64,000 bases of DNA from Diphasiastrum complanatum (GCA_029204225.1 CM055106.1:11514539-11578538); one strand, 5' to 3'. Numbered from the stretch's first letter, positions 22,785 to 33,369 are shown. The notes: generated by a model from the sequence alone, not told the origin. Made by a program: numbers and translations.

Positions 22785-24130
22785 ATGGGAGACCAAGATG
22801 ATCAATTGATGCAATTAATATTTGCAATGAAAAAAATGCAGAAGATCAATGGATACCAAGAATATATTGAAAATATCAATGGATCTTTATGCATCCCTCT
22901 GCAAAAGGCTCATTTCGAAAAAGAAAAAGATCAAATAACATATATAGAAGCTCTTGAAAAGGCAGGATAATGGATTTCAAAGTATCACCTATCGGTCAAT
23001 CTATCACAAAAGTTTTAGTTCAGCATGCTTATCTTTAAAATGAGCTCAACATTCATGATTTGAATCCAATGATAGAAGAAAATGCAATTGTAAGTTTTCA
23101 GATTTAATTTCTTTAAGGGTAGCATTTTCTTTAAATTATATTTTTCTTGTGATATTTTTGTTGGTTTTGCATATTTGTATCCATCAAATTTCATTGAATG
23201 GCAAACAGTTCAATTGATTGCAAGAATAATTGATGTCATACATTTGGATATTGGCATCTTACAATATAAAGGTCGTTCTCTAAAATCACTTTTATGATCA
23301 CATCTATTTTCCTGATAAAAATGGTTTAGTTGGTAGATTAGAGCCATATCCTCTACCAAATTTTTTGAGTGAGGAATGGATTTCTCCTGATGCAGCAATT
23401 TCAGAAAGTTTTTGATCTAGGCTATATATTGATATTTAGAATATATTAAAATGTAGCACCAGATCAAAGAATAATAGATTAAGTTGGTATCGACCTTTTA
23501 TTATTTTTGTTGATTTTTTCTCCAAATGCAATGTTCGGAGAATAAAAACATGTTTATTTGTAAGGACTTGAGTGTTGAAATAATCGCCGAGTTGTTAGAT
23601 GATGGTTGGGATACAAAACAAAATCAGCAAGTTGAGTGCAGAGTATGTTACTCATCCATGACATTTAGATATCACATCGAAAAACAAATGCTCACTTTGC
23701 TGCTGTATTATAGAAGATGGATTAAATCCAAAAATGTTTGGAAGCCACTTGATCAAGATTTTGGTATAAACCCTCAAGAGCAACTTCAGATAACAATCAA
23801 AAGAAATGACAACATTCTTGCAATGGTTGAGGTCGAGGAAGATTGGTGTCTCAATCACATTCGATCAGAACTAGACATGTTGCAATTCGATCTACCTCAA
23901 TACTATCAATTTCGATTGAATGGTGTAAAGGTACGTTATGCCATATAAAAATATTCATTTTTTTGTATTTCTAAGTGAATCAGTTTCATAAAATATATTA
24001 ACTAAAACAATTTCTCTTGTGCAGGTAAGAGTAAGCCAGGAAGAGCATATAAAATGCAAAGATATTGGAACATCCATCGACATTGAAGATCCATATATTA
24101 TGAACTATGGAATTTTGTATTATGTAATAC
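22785..24130 (+). pseudogene. Unrecognised plus-strand gene with introns, decayed
   Basis: The best segment is 23526-23948, 140 codons. Its C-terminal half reads EQLQITIKRNDNILAMVEVE, WCLNHIRSELDML and LPQYYQFRLNGVKV. A GT donor after LNGVK (near 23931) and an acceptor (TTGTGCAG, near 24024) would continue it as VRVSQEEHIKCKDIGTSIDI. Earlier exon-like pieces are 22785-22970 (MGDQDDQLMQLIFAMKKM) and about 23290-23410 (GLVGRLEPYPLPNFLSEEW). The pattern of charged strand, WxLxxIRxEL helix, LPxxYxFxLNGVxV resembles a beta-grasp (ubiquitin-like) fold, but this is only a suggestion. A stop after 22970 and doubtful joins indicate a pseudogene. It converges on the Ulp1 exon copy at 24190-24340. Confidence 0.45.
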
Positions 24131-24189
24131 AATTTTTTGTATACATCATTTTTGAAAATATATGAACCACTTTTTCTATGAGGCTCTTT

Positions 24190-24340
24190 CATTTCTATGA
24201 TCTCCATTTCCATGGTGCAAAATAAAATGTAATTGCAGTTGGATAATATGAGTTTTCGATAACAAGATTCATTGTCTCCTGCAGGAAATGCATTATCTCC
24301 ATTGGGGAGATCTTCAATCACTTGAACTCTAGTGACCACT
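24190..24340 (-). pseudogene. Second copy of the Ulp1-like last exon
   Basis: The minus strand reads ISPMEIMHFLQETMNLVIENSYYP. It matches the last exon split by the retrotransposon (SPMEIMHFRQETIKLLIENSYP at 31131-31083 and 24896-24830). Nucleotide similarity is high over about 100 bp, including GTCTCC/GATCTCCCCAATGGAGATAATGCA. The rest of this copy is missing or unrecognisable. It shows that the protease gene was duplicated, which would fit a mobile or multicopy gene. Confidence 0.65.
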
Positions 24341-24785
24341 ACAATCAGATATCGAATCAATGCTTGCCCTTGTTGAAGTCTCGTATATATCGGTTGTATT
24401 TTTTGTCTTCATTGCCTTGGTGTATTATCCGTGTCTTTGCATATTTGGATATGTTTAGATGATGATCTGATCAAAGCTTTGTTGCAATAAATCTAAGCGA
24501 ACTAATGTCGCATGTTTGGATTGGTTGTGGCAAAGCTTCGATCAGATCATCATTTTGAACTTATCTAAAAAAAACCATGGTAAAGGCAAGGCAGACCAAG
24601 GCTATGAAAAACAAACATGTCAGAAAACCGTAGAATTTGAAGATGAATGAATCATAACCTGAATTAATAACAGAAAAAAAAACAAGTAAGAACAATCATA
24701 GAAAAACTATAAATATATTTCTATTAAAATTTCTGTACATGTGTCTCATCCACATCAAGTGAGATGAATATTTAATCAGTATCAA
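24341..24785. other. No gene; spacer with a long hairpin
   Basis: AT-rich and non-coding. It holds the 24-bp imperfect inverted repeat described separately. The remainder shows nothing recognisable. Confidence 0.5.
24458..24554. repeat. Inverted repeat with GATCAAAGCTT core
   Basis: Arms 24458-24481 (GATGATGATCTGATCAAAGC...) and 24531-24554 pair with one mismatch or indel around a 49-nt loop. A hairpin at 33908-33982, on the other side of the H3/Ulp1 locus, also begins TGATCAAAGCTT. Confidence 0.85.
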
Positions 24786-24896
24786 CTATCTATGATCTCT
24801 AAATCCATTTGTCCAGTTGGAAGTACCTTGGGTGGAGAACACTCGGCCACTGCAACTGGATATGAATTTTCGATCAGAAGCTTTATGGTCTCTTGC

Positions 24897-25690
<794 letters not shown>

Positions 25691-25709
25691 GTGGCGCCGT
25701 TGTTGGGGA
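25691..25709 (+). other. E1 primer-binding site
   Basis: GTGGCGCCGTTGTTGGGGA directly follows the LTR. Many plant Ty3/Gypsy elements have TGGCGCCGTTGCCGGGGA here, so one or two bases have changed. Confidence 0.85.
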
Positions 25710-26099
25710 GTGCCACACACTCGTTTCGCCACATAGCTTTCTCACTCTCTCTCTCTTTTCCTCTATCTCTCTCTTTCTTGTCTCTCATCATTCTTTTTCA
25801 TCAAAAAAATCAAATTTTAAGAGTAGAATAGTGTGAGTAGTGTTAGTTTTTGCCATTTTTTCGTGATTTTTTTGTTTGTTTGCACTGTAGGGAGATATTG
25901 TGGGGTGGGAGGATCAGATCCAAGCACCCAATCCTTTCATTAATCCATAAAATCCATAAAAATTAGAAAAAAAAAAGAGCTCAAAATTTGTTTTTGGAGA
26001 GAAAAAGAGAGCCAAAATCCCATCAGATTTTGATTTCTCAAAAACTAGCAAGAACTAACCTTCGCATGACTAGCAGCAGCTCCAGGGTACTGTCCTAGA

Positions 26100-27640
26100 C
26101 CTACATAGAAGCCTGTGAAGGATACTTCCCAATAGATTTTGAAAAAACAAAGAAAATCCCATAAAAATTCAAAAATTTCTTGTAAAAATAAAAAAGAAAT
26201 TCAAAACTCAAAACTAACCTTCGCAGAGCTCTCTGAAGTTCCATCTCACTGAGACAAGGACATAGAGAAGTCTACGAGAGTTAGATCCCAAAAAAAAGTG
26301 CCCTTGTGAAGGTTCCCAAGAGCAAAAAATGGCCTAGAACCTTTTCAAACAACAAATTTTTGAGTTTCCTTGGGAAGTAACCTTCGCAGAGCTCTCTGAA
26401 GTTCCATCTCACTGAGACAAGGACACAGAGAAGTCTGCAAGAGTTAGATTCCAAAAAAAGTGCCCCTGTGAAGGTTCCCAAGAGCAAAAAGTGGCCTAGA
26501 ACCTTCTCAGACAACAAATTTTTGAGTTTCTCTGGGAAGTAACTCTCGTAGCTTGGTAATCAAGTGGATCTGACTCAAATACAAGCACATACCAGCCTGC
26601 GAAGATTAGTTCCCATAAAATCTCAAAATTTGGCCAAAAAACCACACAAAAAATGTAGTTTTCTCAAGATTGTTTGAGTTTTCTAGGGAAGTAGCTCTTG
26701 CAGCTTGGTGAGCATCTGAATCTAACTGAGATACAAGTGCATACAAGTTTGCAAGGGTTTGTTCCCAGAAAACCTTAAAATTTTGCAAAAAAACCCCAAA
26801 AAAATGCACTTTTTACAAGATTTTTGAGTTTCCTTGGGAAGTAACTCTTGCAGCTTGGTCAGCAGGTGAATCTGAATAAGAAACAAGAGCATACCAGTCT
26901 GCGAGGGTTTTTTCTTAGAAAATCTTAAAATTTTGCAAAAACACCACAAAAAAATACACTTTTTTCAAGATTTTTTTGAGTTTCCTTGGGAAGTAAATCT
27001 TGCAGCTTGGTGAGTAGGTGAATCTAACTGAGATACAAGTGCATACCAGTCTGCAAGGGTTTTTTCCTAGAATATCTTAAAATTTTGCAAAACAACCACA
27101 AAGAAATGCACTATTTTCAAGATTTTCTAAGTTTCCTTGGGAAGTAGCTCTTGCAACTTGGTGAGCAAGTGAATCTGACCAAGATACAAGTGCATACCAG
27201 TTTGCAAGGGTTTGTTCCCAAAAAATCTTAGGATTTTGCAAAAAAACCACAAAAAAATGCACTTTTTTCAAGATGTTTTTAGTTTCCTTGCGAAGTAACC
27301 CTTGCAGCTTGGTGAGCAGGTGAATCTGACTAAGATACAAGTGCATACTAGTCTGCAAGGGTTTGTTCTCAGAAGATATAGGAAGTTTGCAAAAAAACCA
27401 CAAAATAATGCACTTTTTTCAAGATTTTTTGAGTTTCCTTAGGAAGTAGCTCTCGAAGCTTGTTGAGCAACTGAATCTGACTAAGATACAAGTGCATATC
27501 AGTCTGCAAGGGTTTTTTTCGAGAAAATCTAAAAATTTTGCAAAAAGACCCCCAAAAAATGCACTTTTTCTATGATTTTTTAAAATCTGCTGGGAAGTAG
27601 CCTTTTCAAAGAGTTTTTGAAATAGATCTAACCAAGATCT
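26100..27640. repeat. 150-bp tandem array in the E1 leader
   Basis: About nine to ten degenerate units. The landmark GAGTTTCCTTGGGAAGTA recurs near 26361, 26522, 26668, 26824, 26975, 27122, 27275 and 27425, with a weaker copy near 27580, giving spacings of 147-160 bp. Each unit also has GCAGCTTGGTGAGCAGGTGA, ACAAGTGCATACCAGTCTGC, AAGGGTTTGTTCCCAG and CAAAAAAACCAC. Several units are open on the minus strand because the period is close to a multiple of three. The same array in opposite orientation lies at 58870-60010. Confidence 0.93.
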
Positions 27641-28303
27641 GGCTACTGTGAGATTTTTGTGAAGATCCAATGGTTATATTTAGAAATATCTGAGAAAAAG
27701 TGCCAAAAAACTGAGTTTTTTCAAGATCCTGACAAATCTGCCCATCAAGAACTCTTGCAGACTCACATTGTCTAGAAATGGTCCATATACAACTACTGTA
27801 GGAAGGTTGAAGGTTATATTCACTCAGATCTGAAGAAATCTCAACAAAAAAAAAAAAACCACAGAACCAAGAAAAGAGGCTAAAATCACACTATTAGCCA
27901 ACTGAAACTGATCAGATCTTGTCAAATCTAGGTTGCAGTCACAATATCCATCAAGATCCAAGATCCCTGGACTGAACCAAGTGAATGAACCTCAGATCGA
28001 GTTGATCAGTACCAAGAAAAATCAGTTTCCACCACCATCCATACCAACCATTCATCACTCTTCTGTCCACACTCTTCTGTCCATCTCCATATTCTCTTGA
28101 TAGTGTAACTTTCATTGCGGTTATCTGTTAAATCCATTTCTGTTTTTGTTCACATCCATACGGATCTCTCTTTTCTTGATTCTTTTCTCCTCTTCTTTTT
28201 CTTCCTCCACTTAAAAAAAAAAAAGGTTGGAGCACCAGAGTCATTGAGCAAACATTGAAGCAATTCACCAACCAGCTACTTTGCGACATTCTAGTGTTGA
28301 ACT
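27641..28303 (+). other. E1 leader downstream of the array
   Basis: Non-coding leader of E1 with a few poly-A and poly-T tracts. No splice site or ORF stands out before the gag ATG at 28304. Confidence 0.5.
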
Positions 28304-28816
28304 ATGGAGACTGCCCTTGTAGGATTATCGAAATTAAAAACGTTCCCTGCTGAAACAATCCGAGACTACACCTATCGGATCTATCATCTAGTGAAGGATT
28401 GTGATCCCCCGATTTTCCAACAGATCATCATGGCAAAATACTATGCCGGACTGTCCAAAAGGATCAGATCTGGTATGGAAGAGTTAGCATCCTATGCGTC
28501 GCTTGCACAACTTTGTAAGGATGCTGCCTTGATGGAAATCTCACTCGGGAAGAAGGATTTTCCCTATCCAGATGGGAAATCAGAGGAACAAAGGTCAACA
28601 ACGAGCAATGATCCAACAAGAATGAAACCCATGCAAGGCAACAAAGTGCAGCAAGGTCAAGCAGATCAAGTGCAGCGGAAGACCAAGAACCTTGCAGTTC
28701 AAGCTGTCAACAAGCTTATGCTCACTCTATCAAGTTTCTTGAAAAGGACGAATGTACCTTCTACTTTGGAGATCATCCAAGTACCAGGTGTCCAATCAAG
28801 AATCCGCGCTTGTTAA
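28304..28816 (+). CDS. E1 gag, N-terminal part
   Basis: A 170-codon frame. Residues 1-85 (METALVGLSKLKTFPAETIR, YRIYHLVKDCDPPIFQQIIM, YYAGLSKRIRSGMEEL) have the all-helical look and the ETIRDYTYR/YYAGL pattern of Ty3/Gypsy capsid (Retrotrans_gag). The C-terminal half is polar and probably frameshifted near 28730, since LMLTLSSFLKR does not look like gag. The expected role is capsid formation. It is probably joined to the frame at 28978 in an intact relative; the gap 28817-28977 has stops. Confidence 0.6.
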   Translation: METALVGLSKLKTFPAETIRDYTYRIYHLVKDCDPPIFQQIIMAKYYAGLSKRIRSGMEELASYASLAQLCKDAALMEISLGKKDFPYPDGKSEEQRSTTSNDPTRMKPMQGNKVQQGQADQVQRKTKNLAVQAVNKLMLTLSSFLKRTNVPSTLEIIQVPGVQSRIRAC

Positions 28817-28977
28817 AAGGACAAAATACAGAGCAACATGCTTGTCGACCACAAGATCTAGCGGTTCAATGGTCAGAAGCATAATCAAGCCAACAAGGAG
28901 CTCACCAGAAGGATGAATGTCAGATTGATCCATCTAAATCACGAGTTTCTTCAACAAACAGTGGCAAGGTAGAAGTT

Positions 28978-30120
28978 TTGGTTATATCCTCTTGCATGTC
29001 ACCGAATTTAATGGAGGACCATAACAGTCTACCAGTATACTTTGTGGAAAATCTTAAGGGGAATCTATTACCAGTGTATGCCTATCAGCTTAGAGGCGAT
29101 GGTGTATTGCACTCGGTAAGATGCTTTGGATGCGGAGGGAAACACCGCCGTGCTGAATGTCCACATCGAGGGGATCCATCAACATTTGATCCCTCATGTT
29201 CACAATGCGGAGTTAATCATCCATGCCGAGATTGCCTGAGATATCCACAAATAGCGAGGAGGCATTTGGCTTATGTAGACCACCATGCACTTGTGGTGAC
29301 CCTTCCACCTCGAACACACTATAAAAGAAAAATCCTAGTGCTGCCGGGCTATGAAGCGAGTGATGAAGACAATCTGGCAAAAGTCCCAAAGTACGTAAAG
29401 ATACCCTTGGGCAAACAAGTAAAACCATCACATAAGACAGAGATGGTAGAATCTATCATGCCAATGGTAATTGAGGAAGTCAAGAAATTGGCATCCGACG
29501 AAGTCCAACAGATTTTACCAAGTCTCTTGGCAAAATCACTACAAAGAATTCTTAGTGATGAATTACAAAGGGGACTAGCGTCAACAAAGCAACTTGAAGA
29601 CAATTCAGCACAAGATCCAAGGAAAAGTGCAGTCACGCAGCCTTCAACGGGGAAATGCAATGACCAAGGGAAGACTAAAGTTGATGATTGCCCCTCAACG
29701 AGCAAGATTCAACCAAAGTCTAATTGTTCAACAATTCAACAGATCCCCAAATCAACGCCAATTCGGGGTATATCCATTATTCAAAGGCCAAATCCAGGGA
29801 ATCCAAGTCCAAATAGGCCTCCAGTACAGCAAGCACCAGTGCCTACAATGACAAAGCCTTGTCCTAAATCTTTGACATTGACTGCTGAGGAAAGTTGTCA
29901 GGTTATGGCATACCACGAATACCTGGATAGACAAGAGAGTCAAGCAAGCATGTCATATCCACATTATGATTTGATGGAGTCCATGACATTGGGACCAATT
30001 GCGCCAATCTATGAGAATCCAATTTTATCTTGGGATACTCTGATGGAATGTCTCAACTACCCACTTGTTGATGAACAAGGTTATCCAGAATGGCCACCAG
30101 ACCCTTATGGGTATTATTGA
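28978..30120 (+). CDS. E1 gag, C-terminal part with paired CX2CX3HX4C knuckles
   Basis: A 380-codon frame. Near residues 45-85 are two zinc-knuckle-like motifs, CFGCGGKHRRAEC and CSQCGVNHPCRDC, both spaced CX2CX3HX4C rather than the usual CX2CX4HX4C. A helical segment with IMPMVIEEVKKLASDEVQQ follows, then a Pro/Gln-rich region and a conserved end, TAEESCQVMAYHEYLD ... YPEWPPDPYGYY. The end recurs at 22025-22345 and the knuckle pair recurs at 61.6 kb. The likely role is the RNA-binding nucleocapsid part of Gag. The start codon is uncertain, since coding may begin upstream. No protease or pol follows; the frame ends 190 bp before the 3' LTR. Confidence 0.72.
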   Translation: MVISSCMSPNLMEDHNSLPVYFVENLKGNLLPVYAYQLRGDGVLHSVRCFGCGGKHRRAECPHRGDPSTFDPSCSQCGVNHPCRDCLRYPQIARRHLAYVDHHALVVTLPPRTHYKRKILVLPGYEASDEDNLAKVPKYVKIPLGKQVKPSHKTEMVESIMPMVIEEVKKLASDEVQQILPSLLAKSLQRILSDELQRGLASTKQLEDNSAQDPRKSAVTQPSTGKCNDQGKTKVDDCPSTSKIQPKSNCSTIQQIPKSTPIRGISIIQRPNPGNPSPNRPPVQQAPVPTMTKPCPKSLTLTAEESCQVMAYHEYLDRQESQASMSYPHYDLMESMTLGPIAPIYENPILSWDTLMECLNYPLVDEQGYPEWPPDPYGYY

Positions 30121-30311
30121 AAATCTGGCAAGTACAAGTTCTTGCTTATCACCATCATCTAATAAAGCCTCAGGTTTTACATAAGCGAATTCTATCCAGG
30201 CTTTTCCTGAAGCACCATGTCCCAACAATAAAAGAACTGACAACATCGCCCTTCACGACAATTGCAGTCTAGTGGCCGAGGGACCGGCACTACTTTGGGC
30301 CGTGGACCCTG

Positions 30312-30903
30312 TTGTGGGTATTTCATGTATACAAATAAATAAGTGGGTCCCACCACTTAAAATACTGTTGGTCAAGCCTTGCCTAGTGGGCCCCGCCATA
30401 GTATAGTAGAATAATAAGTGCAAGATTGGCATCCTGTGTGTATAAGCCCAGCCACCAATGAGCACAAGTAGCAAGCTGTAATTCCTAGGAATAAGAGACT
30501 AGGGGCTTAAAACTCTAAAATGACATTAGAGGCCCTAAGTCAAGTTGCAAATAAAAAAGCTAAAAGGGCCCAACTTAAAACTCACATGAATCATGTGAGC
30601 GCCCTTGTGCTTTCTTAGCACCAATAGATTTAAGTTGTGTTTATTTTAAAGGCTTGGAATAGAATCCTTGCCCCAATGAAGTGGCCAATGAGAGTAAAGA
30701 AGGCTCACCTCTAAAATCTATAAGAGGGAGTCATTTCCTTTGTATTGTATCATCTTCCATTCTCATTCTAATAAAACTCTCTTGGTTTCTCCATCTCCAT
30801 CTCTCTCTCTCTCCTCTCTCTCTCTCTTCTCCCTCTCTCCCTACGTTGGGATAGAATAGCTTTGGGTAGGCGCTCGAGCCCCCAAAGCCTTTCTCAACCT
30901 AGG

Positions 30904-30976
<73 letters not shown>

Positions 30977-31082
30977 CTCTCTTTCTCCTCTCTCTCCTCT
31001 CCCTCTCTTTTCTTGCTATGTAGGTGAAGGCGGGGTTGTCACTCCCAGCGACAGACCCCTATGCTACACCGACGACACAACA
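30312..31082 (+). repeat. E1 3' LTR
   Basis: A 771-bp partner of 24897-25690. Outside the microsatellites it is nearly identical. Its long TC tract (30907-30974) is at the second CT-rich site, whereas in the 5' LTR the first site is expanded. Confidence 0.93.
30907..30974. repeat. (TC)n in the E1 3' LTR
   Basis: About 68 bp of TC repeat directly after AGGCGT. The same site in the 5' LTR (near 25561) is only a short CT-rich stretch. Confidence 0.95.
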
Positions 31083-31264
31083 CCTGCCTGAAGTGCATTA
31101 TCTCCATTGGGGAGACCTTCGGACATTTAAACTGAAAAAAAACATAAACACAGTTAAATATAATTAATCAAAGATTAGTTAATAGAAATTTGAATATGAA
31201 AAAAACAAAACCAAAATTAAAAGTTATTAATCGAAGATTACCTCTTCCAGATTTGGAAGGCCAT

Positions 31265-31655
31265 CTTGTAGTGAAAGCCAATTAAAAAAGTGTCAAATAG
31301 CAATCACAACCAAAATTGATGGCATAATTGGGAGGCTCAAATAATGTGTCTCATGGATGGAGCAACCCCTAATGTGTGCTTGAATGATCTATTTATAGAT
31401 GTCATCCATGTATTAATTACATTGAATGCTTGTCACCTAATTACGAAAGCCGTTGTACTTGGAAGTATATGCCTTTTGTGACAACTGTACACAAACAGTA
31501 TATACGGTCAATAATTCACATCGTTGATGCGGACAAGGACGTCGCTGGAGTGTTACTTGTTTATTTTAGATGACCTTCGAGGTTTTTTTTCTCTCTCTTC
31601 ACATTTTTTGCAAGAAGCCAAAGGTGCCCTCAAAAAGATGATGTTTTTAAAATAG
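31265..31655 (-). other. Probable intron or degraded exon of the Ulp1-like gene
   Basis: No coding frame can be followed between the CGS of the protease block and the terminal exon. The interval may be intron or decayed sequence. It has a normal GC content for the region and no repeat. Confidence 0.35.
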
Positions 31656-32355
31656 TTTAACTCCCACAACTGATAGAATCAACCTGCTGGGAGGACTGCA
31701 GAATCCAAATTTTAACATTATGAGATATCGGATCAACGCGCAGGATGTTATAATTAAATCTACAATGGAAACAAGCGTGCGTTGAACCGATATCCAAAAA
31801 ATATTGTTTGAATACCTCTGCATCAACAATTTTTAGCTTTGTATATGCTTTTGCATTTGGTATTGGAAAGAGTTCCAATATTTTTTGGATATGACTCATG
31901 GCAATTTTGTGTGTGTGTGTGTAATAGACTGGATTACACACACCCTCATTATTGACGTATAAGGACAACACATATAACCTCCAATGATCACTGCAACCAG
32001 AAAACAATAAATTTATGAGAATCAATGTGAAATCAAAATTCATATAAAAAATTCAACATAATAAAATCTGAAAAAAAGACACTTACTTTGTTATGTATGG
32101 CAACACGAGAATTGAAGTTCCCAGTCTGTCGTATTGGAACATATCATCATACAGACTTTTGAAATCAGGAAAATCAAATGCAGCCATGAATTGAAGGGGA
32201 AACAATGCTACATCTATAAACAATGGGGTCTGGAAAAACTCCATCCAGTATTGAATGGACCCACCTCCTACATTTTCACCTAGTATTTTATCCGTACTTT
32301 TTAATTCACCTGTATCTAAACTAGAAAGGGGGAGACCAGCATTGGTCTTCGACAT
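31656..32355 (-). pseudogene. Ulp1-like (C48) cysteine protease domain, with intron
   Basis: The first exon, from about 32355, reads GSIQYWMEFFQTPLFIDVAL and DRLGTSILVLPYIT. A consensus intron (GTAAGT...TTGCAG, 31991-32086, 96 nt) joins it to DHWRLYVLSLYVNNEGV. Later comes LQSSQQVDSISCGS. The HW pair, the Q and the C-G fit the Ulp1/C48 pattern HW...Q..(N/D)S..CG, giving a catalytic His and Cys. The catalytic Asp, expected shortly after the HW strand, is not evident; a TG microsatellite (31909-31922) lies exactly there. A palindromic segment (31725-31793) also sits inside the frame. Stops follow CGS. In function such proteases cleave SUMO or ubiquitin-like proteins. In plants they also occur in some Mutator-like elements. 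Confidence 0.65.
31725..31793. repeat. Hairpin repeat inside the Ulp1-like frame
   Basis: Arms ATATCGGATCAACGCGC (31725-31741) and GCGTGCGTTGAACCGATAT (31775-31793) pair with a few mismatches around a 33-nt loop. The arm sequence is nearly the same as at 33301. Confidence 0.8.
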
Positions 32356-32871
32356 CCTAAAACTATATCAATGACCTCAAGCTTTAAGATACATGTTTAA
32401 CAATTGGTCATACTGTACATATTGAGAGGTATTTACAAAGGCAAGTGCAGGGGGTGACAGAAGTAATACAGATAATTCAGAAAAAGAATTGTCATTCAAA
32501 ATTACCTTTACATTAACAAAATCATCTAAATCATTTCCTAGAACAGGAGGAGGGGAACTAATATTTATGGGGGTAGGAGGAGGAGATTTATTAGGAGAGG
32601 AAGATCTAGCAGGAGAAGGTAAAGATGGAGTTCTGGGGGGAGAAGAAGGAGACTTAGGAGGAGAATTGGGAGGAGAATGCCTAGAAGAAAAAATCTCATC
32701 CAGAGTTTATGGCTTGAAAAAATCCCTCGCTTTATTTGGAGGGTGAAGAGACCTCCTATGCTTTGAAACACTCCTGTTTTGTATACGAATAACAAACTGA
32801 AATGGTTGAGATTGCTTTCGTTTTCTCCTCTCTGAATCTTGTTTTGGAGGAGAGGAGGGAGCAGGTCTAAA
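32356..32871 (-). pseudogene. Pro/Ser-rich linker between H3-like and Ulp1-like domains
   Basis: It is in the same frame as the H3-like domain. After the TAA at 32874-32872 the frame continues FRPAPSSPPKQDSERRKRKQ, a likely basic nuclear-localisation type stretch, then a second stop (TAA at 32709-32707, exactly 55 codons downstream). It goes on as SPPNSPPKSPSSPPRTPSLP and GNDLDDFVNVK. A GT donor follows at 32505 and an AG acceptor at 32357 (intron 149 nt). Joining there is out of phase with the protease frame, so at least one further lesion or another splice choice is needed. Confidence 0.5.
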
Positions 32872-33291
32872 TTATTCTGCAAATTTGTCATATGTGTCCT
32901 GAAGCCTGAATACAATGTTGAAATCCTTGGGCATGATGGTCACCCTCTTGGCATGGACAGCTGCAACAACAGTATCTGAAATAAATTTCACCTGAAAATC
33001 CTCATATGCAGTGTGTAGCACCTCAATTGCCATTACCGTCCATCTCACATCTGCAGATAGACTTCTTGTAATGTCTCTGATGGATCTCTGTATGTGAGCT
33101 TTCAGAATCAGAAGATTATTTCTCTTCTGTAGCTTCTGAATATTCTTGAGCCAGGGTGGGTCTCTTCTTATGCCCCTTGGCCTAGGAGGAGGTGGTGGTG
33201 GACGAGGTGGTGGTGGTGGATTTCCCTGACCCGCTTCTGAGATTGGTACTCCACCAAAGTGGCCTTGTGTTGTTTGCTTGGTTTGCGCCAT
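32872..33291 (-). CDS. Divergent histone H3-like domain
   Basis: 139 codons from ATG 33291, close to the 135-136 residues of H3. The N-terminus MAQTKQTTQGHFGGVPIS aligns with the H3 tail: Lys4, Gln5, Thr6 and Gly12-Gly13 are kept, while Arg2, Arg8, Lys9, Lys14 and nearby basic residues are lost. A Pro/Arg-rich stretch follows in place of the mid-tail. From NIQKLQKRNNLLILK (alpha-N) to the end, the histone fold aligns with H3 without gaps, about 40% identical by eye, and includes HAKRVTIMPKD (loop 2/alpha-3) intact. ATG 33291 is chosen because it gives the H3 start; the ATG 24 nt upstream lies in a palindrome. The same frame continues past the stop into the linker to the Ulp1-like domain. It could still bind H4, but that is inference. 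A host H3 variant pseudogene or CenH3 is less likely given the tail and linker. Confidence 0.8.
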   Translation of the reverse strand: MAQTKQTTQGHFGGVPISEAGQGNPPPPPRPPPPPPRPRGIRRDPPWLKNIQKLQKRNNLLILKAHIQRSIRDITRSLSADVRWTVMAIEVLHTAYEDFQVKFISDTVVAAVHAKRVTIMPKDFNIVFRLQDTYDKFAE

Positions 33292-33300
33292 TAATGTCCA

Positions 33301-33369
33301 ATATCGGATCAACACGCGAAGAAGGAGAACCCATGATCAAAAGTCAGGTCGAGCACGTCGAACCGATAC
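33301..33369. repeat. Hairpin repeat at the start of the H3-like gene
   Basis: Imperfect inverted repeat, arms ATATCGGATCAACACGCG (33301-33318) and its counterpart at 33350-33369. It lies 10 bp upstream of the H3-like start codon. Confidence 0.7.

Noticed and set aside
26281-27670. Minus-strand ORFs in the 150-bp array
   Set aside because: They arise because the period is near a multiple of three. No codon conservation beyond the repeat itself can be shown here.
32489-32746. Gly/Glu-rich plus-strand frame
   Set aside because: It is the antisense of the Pro/Ser-rich linker of the H3/Ulp1 gene.
32565-32915. Leu-rich, membrane-like minus frame
   Set aside because: Alternative frame of the same Pro/Ser-rich linker; the H3 frame explains the region better.
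32872-33291. Interpretation as a centromeric H3 (CenH3) or ordinary H3 pseudogene
   Set aside because: The in-frame Pro/Ser-rich extension towards Ulp1 and the proline-rich tail do not fit an ordinary H3 copy. The fold has no extra loop-1 residues typical of CenH3.
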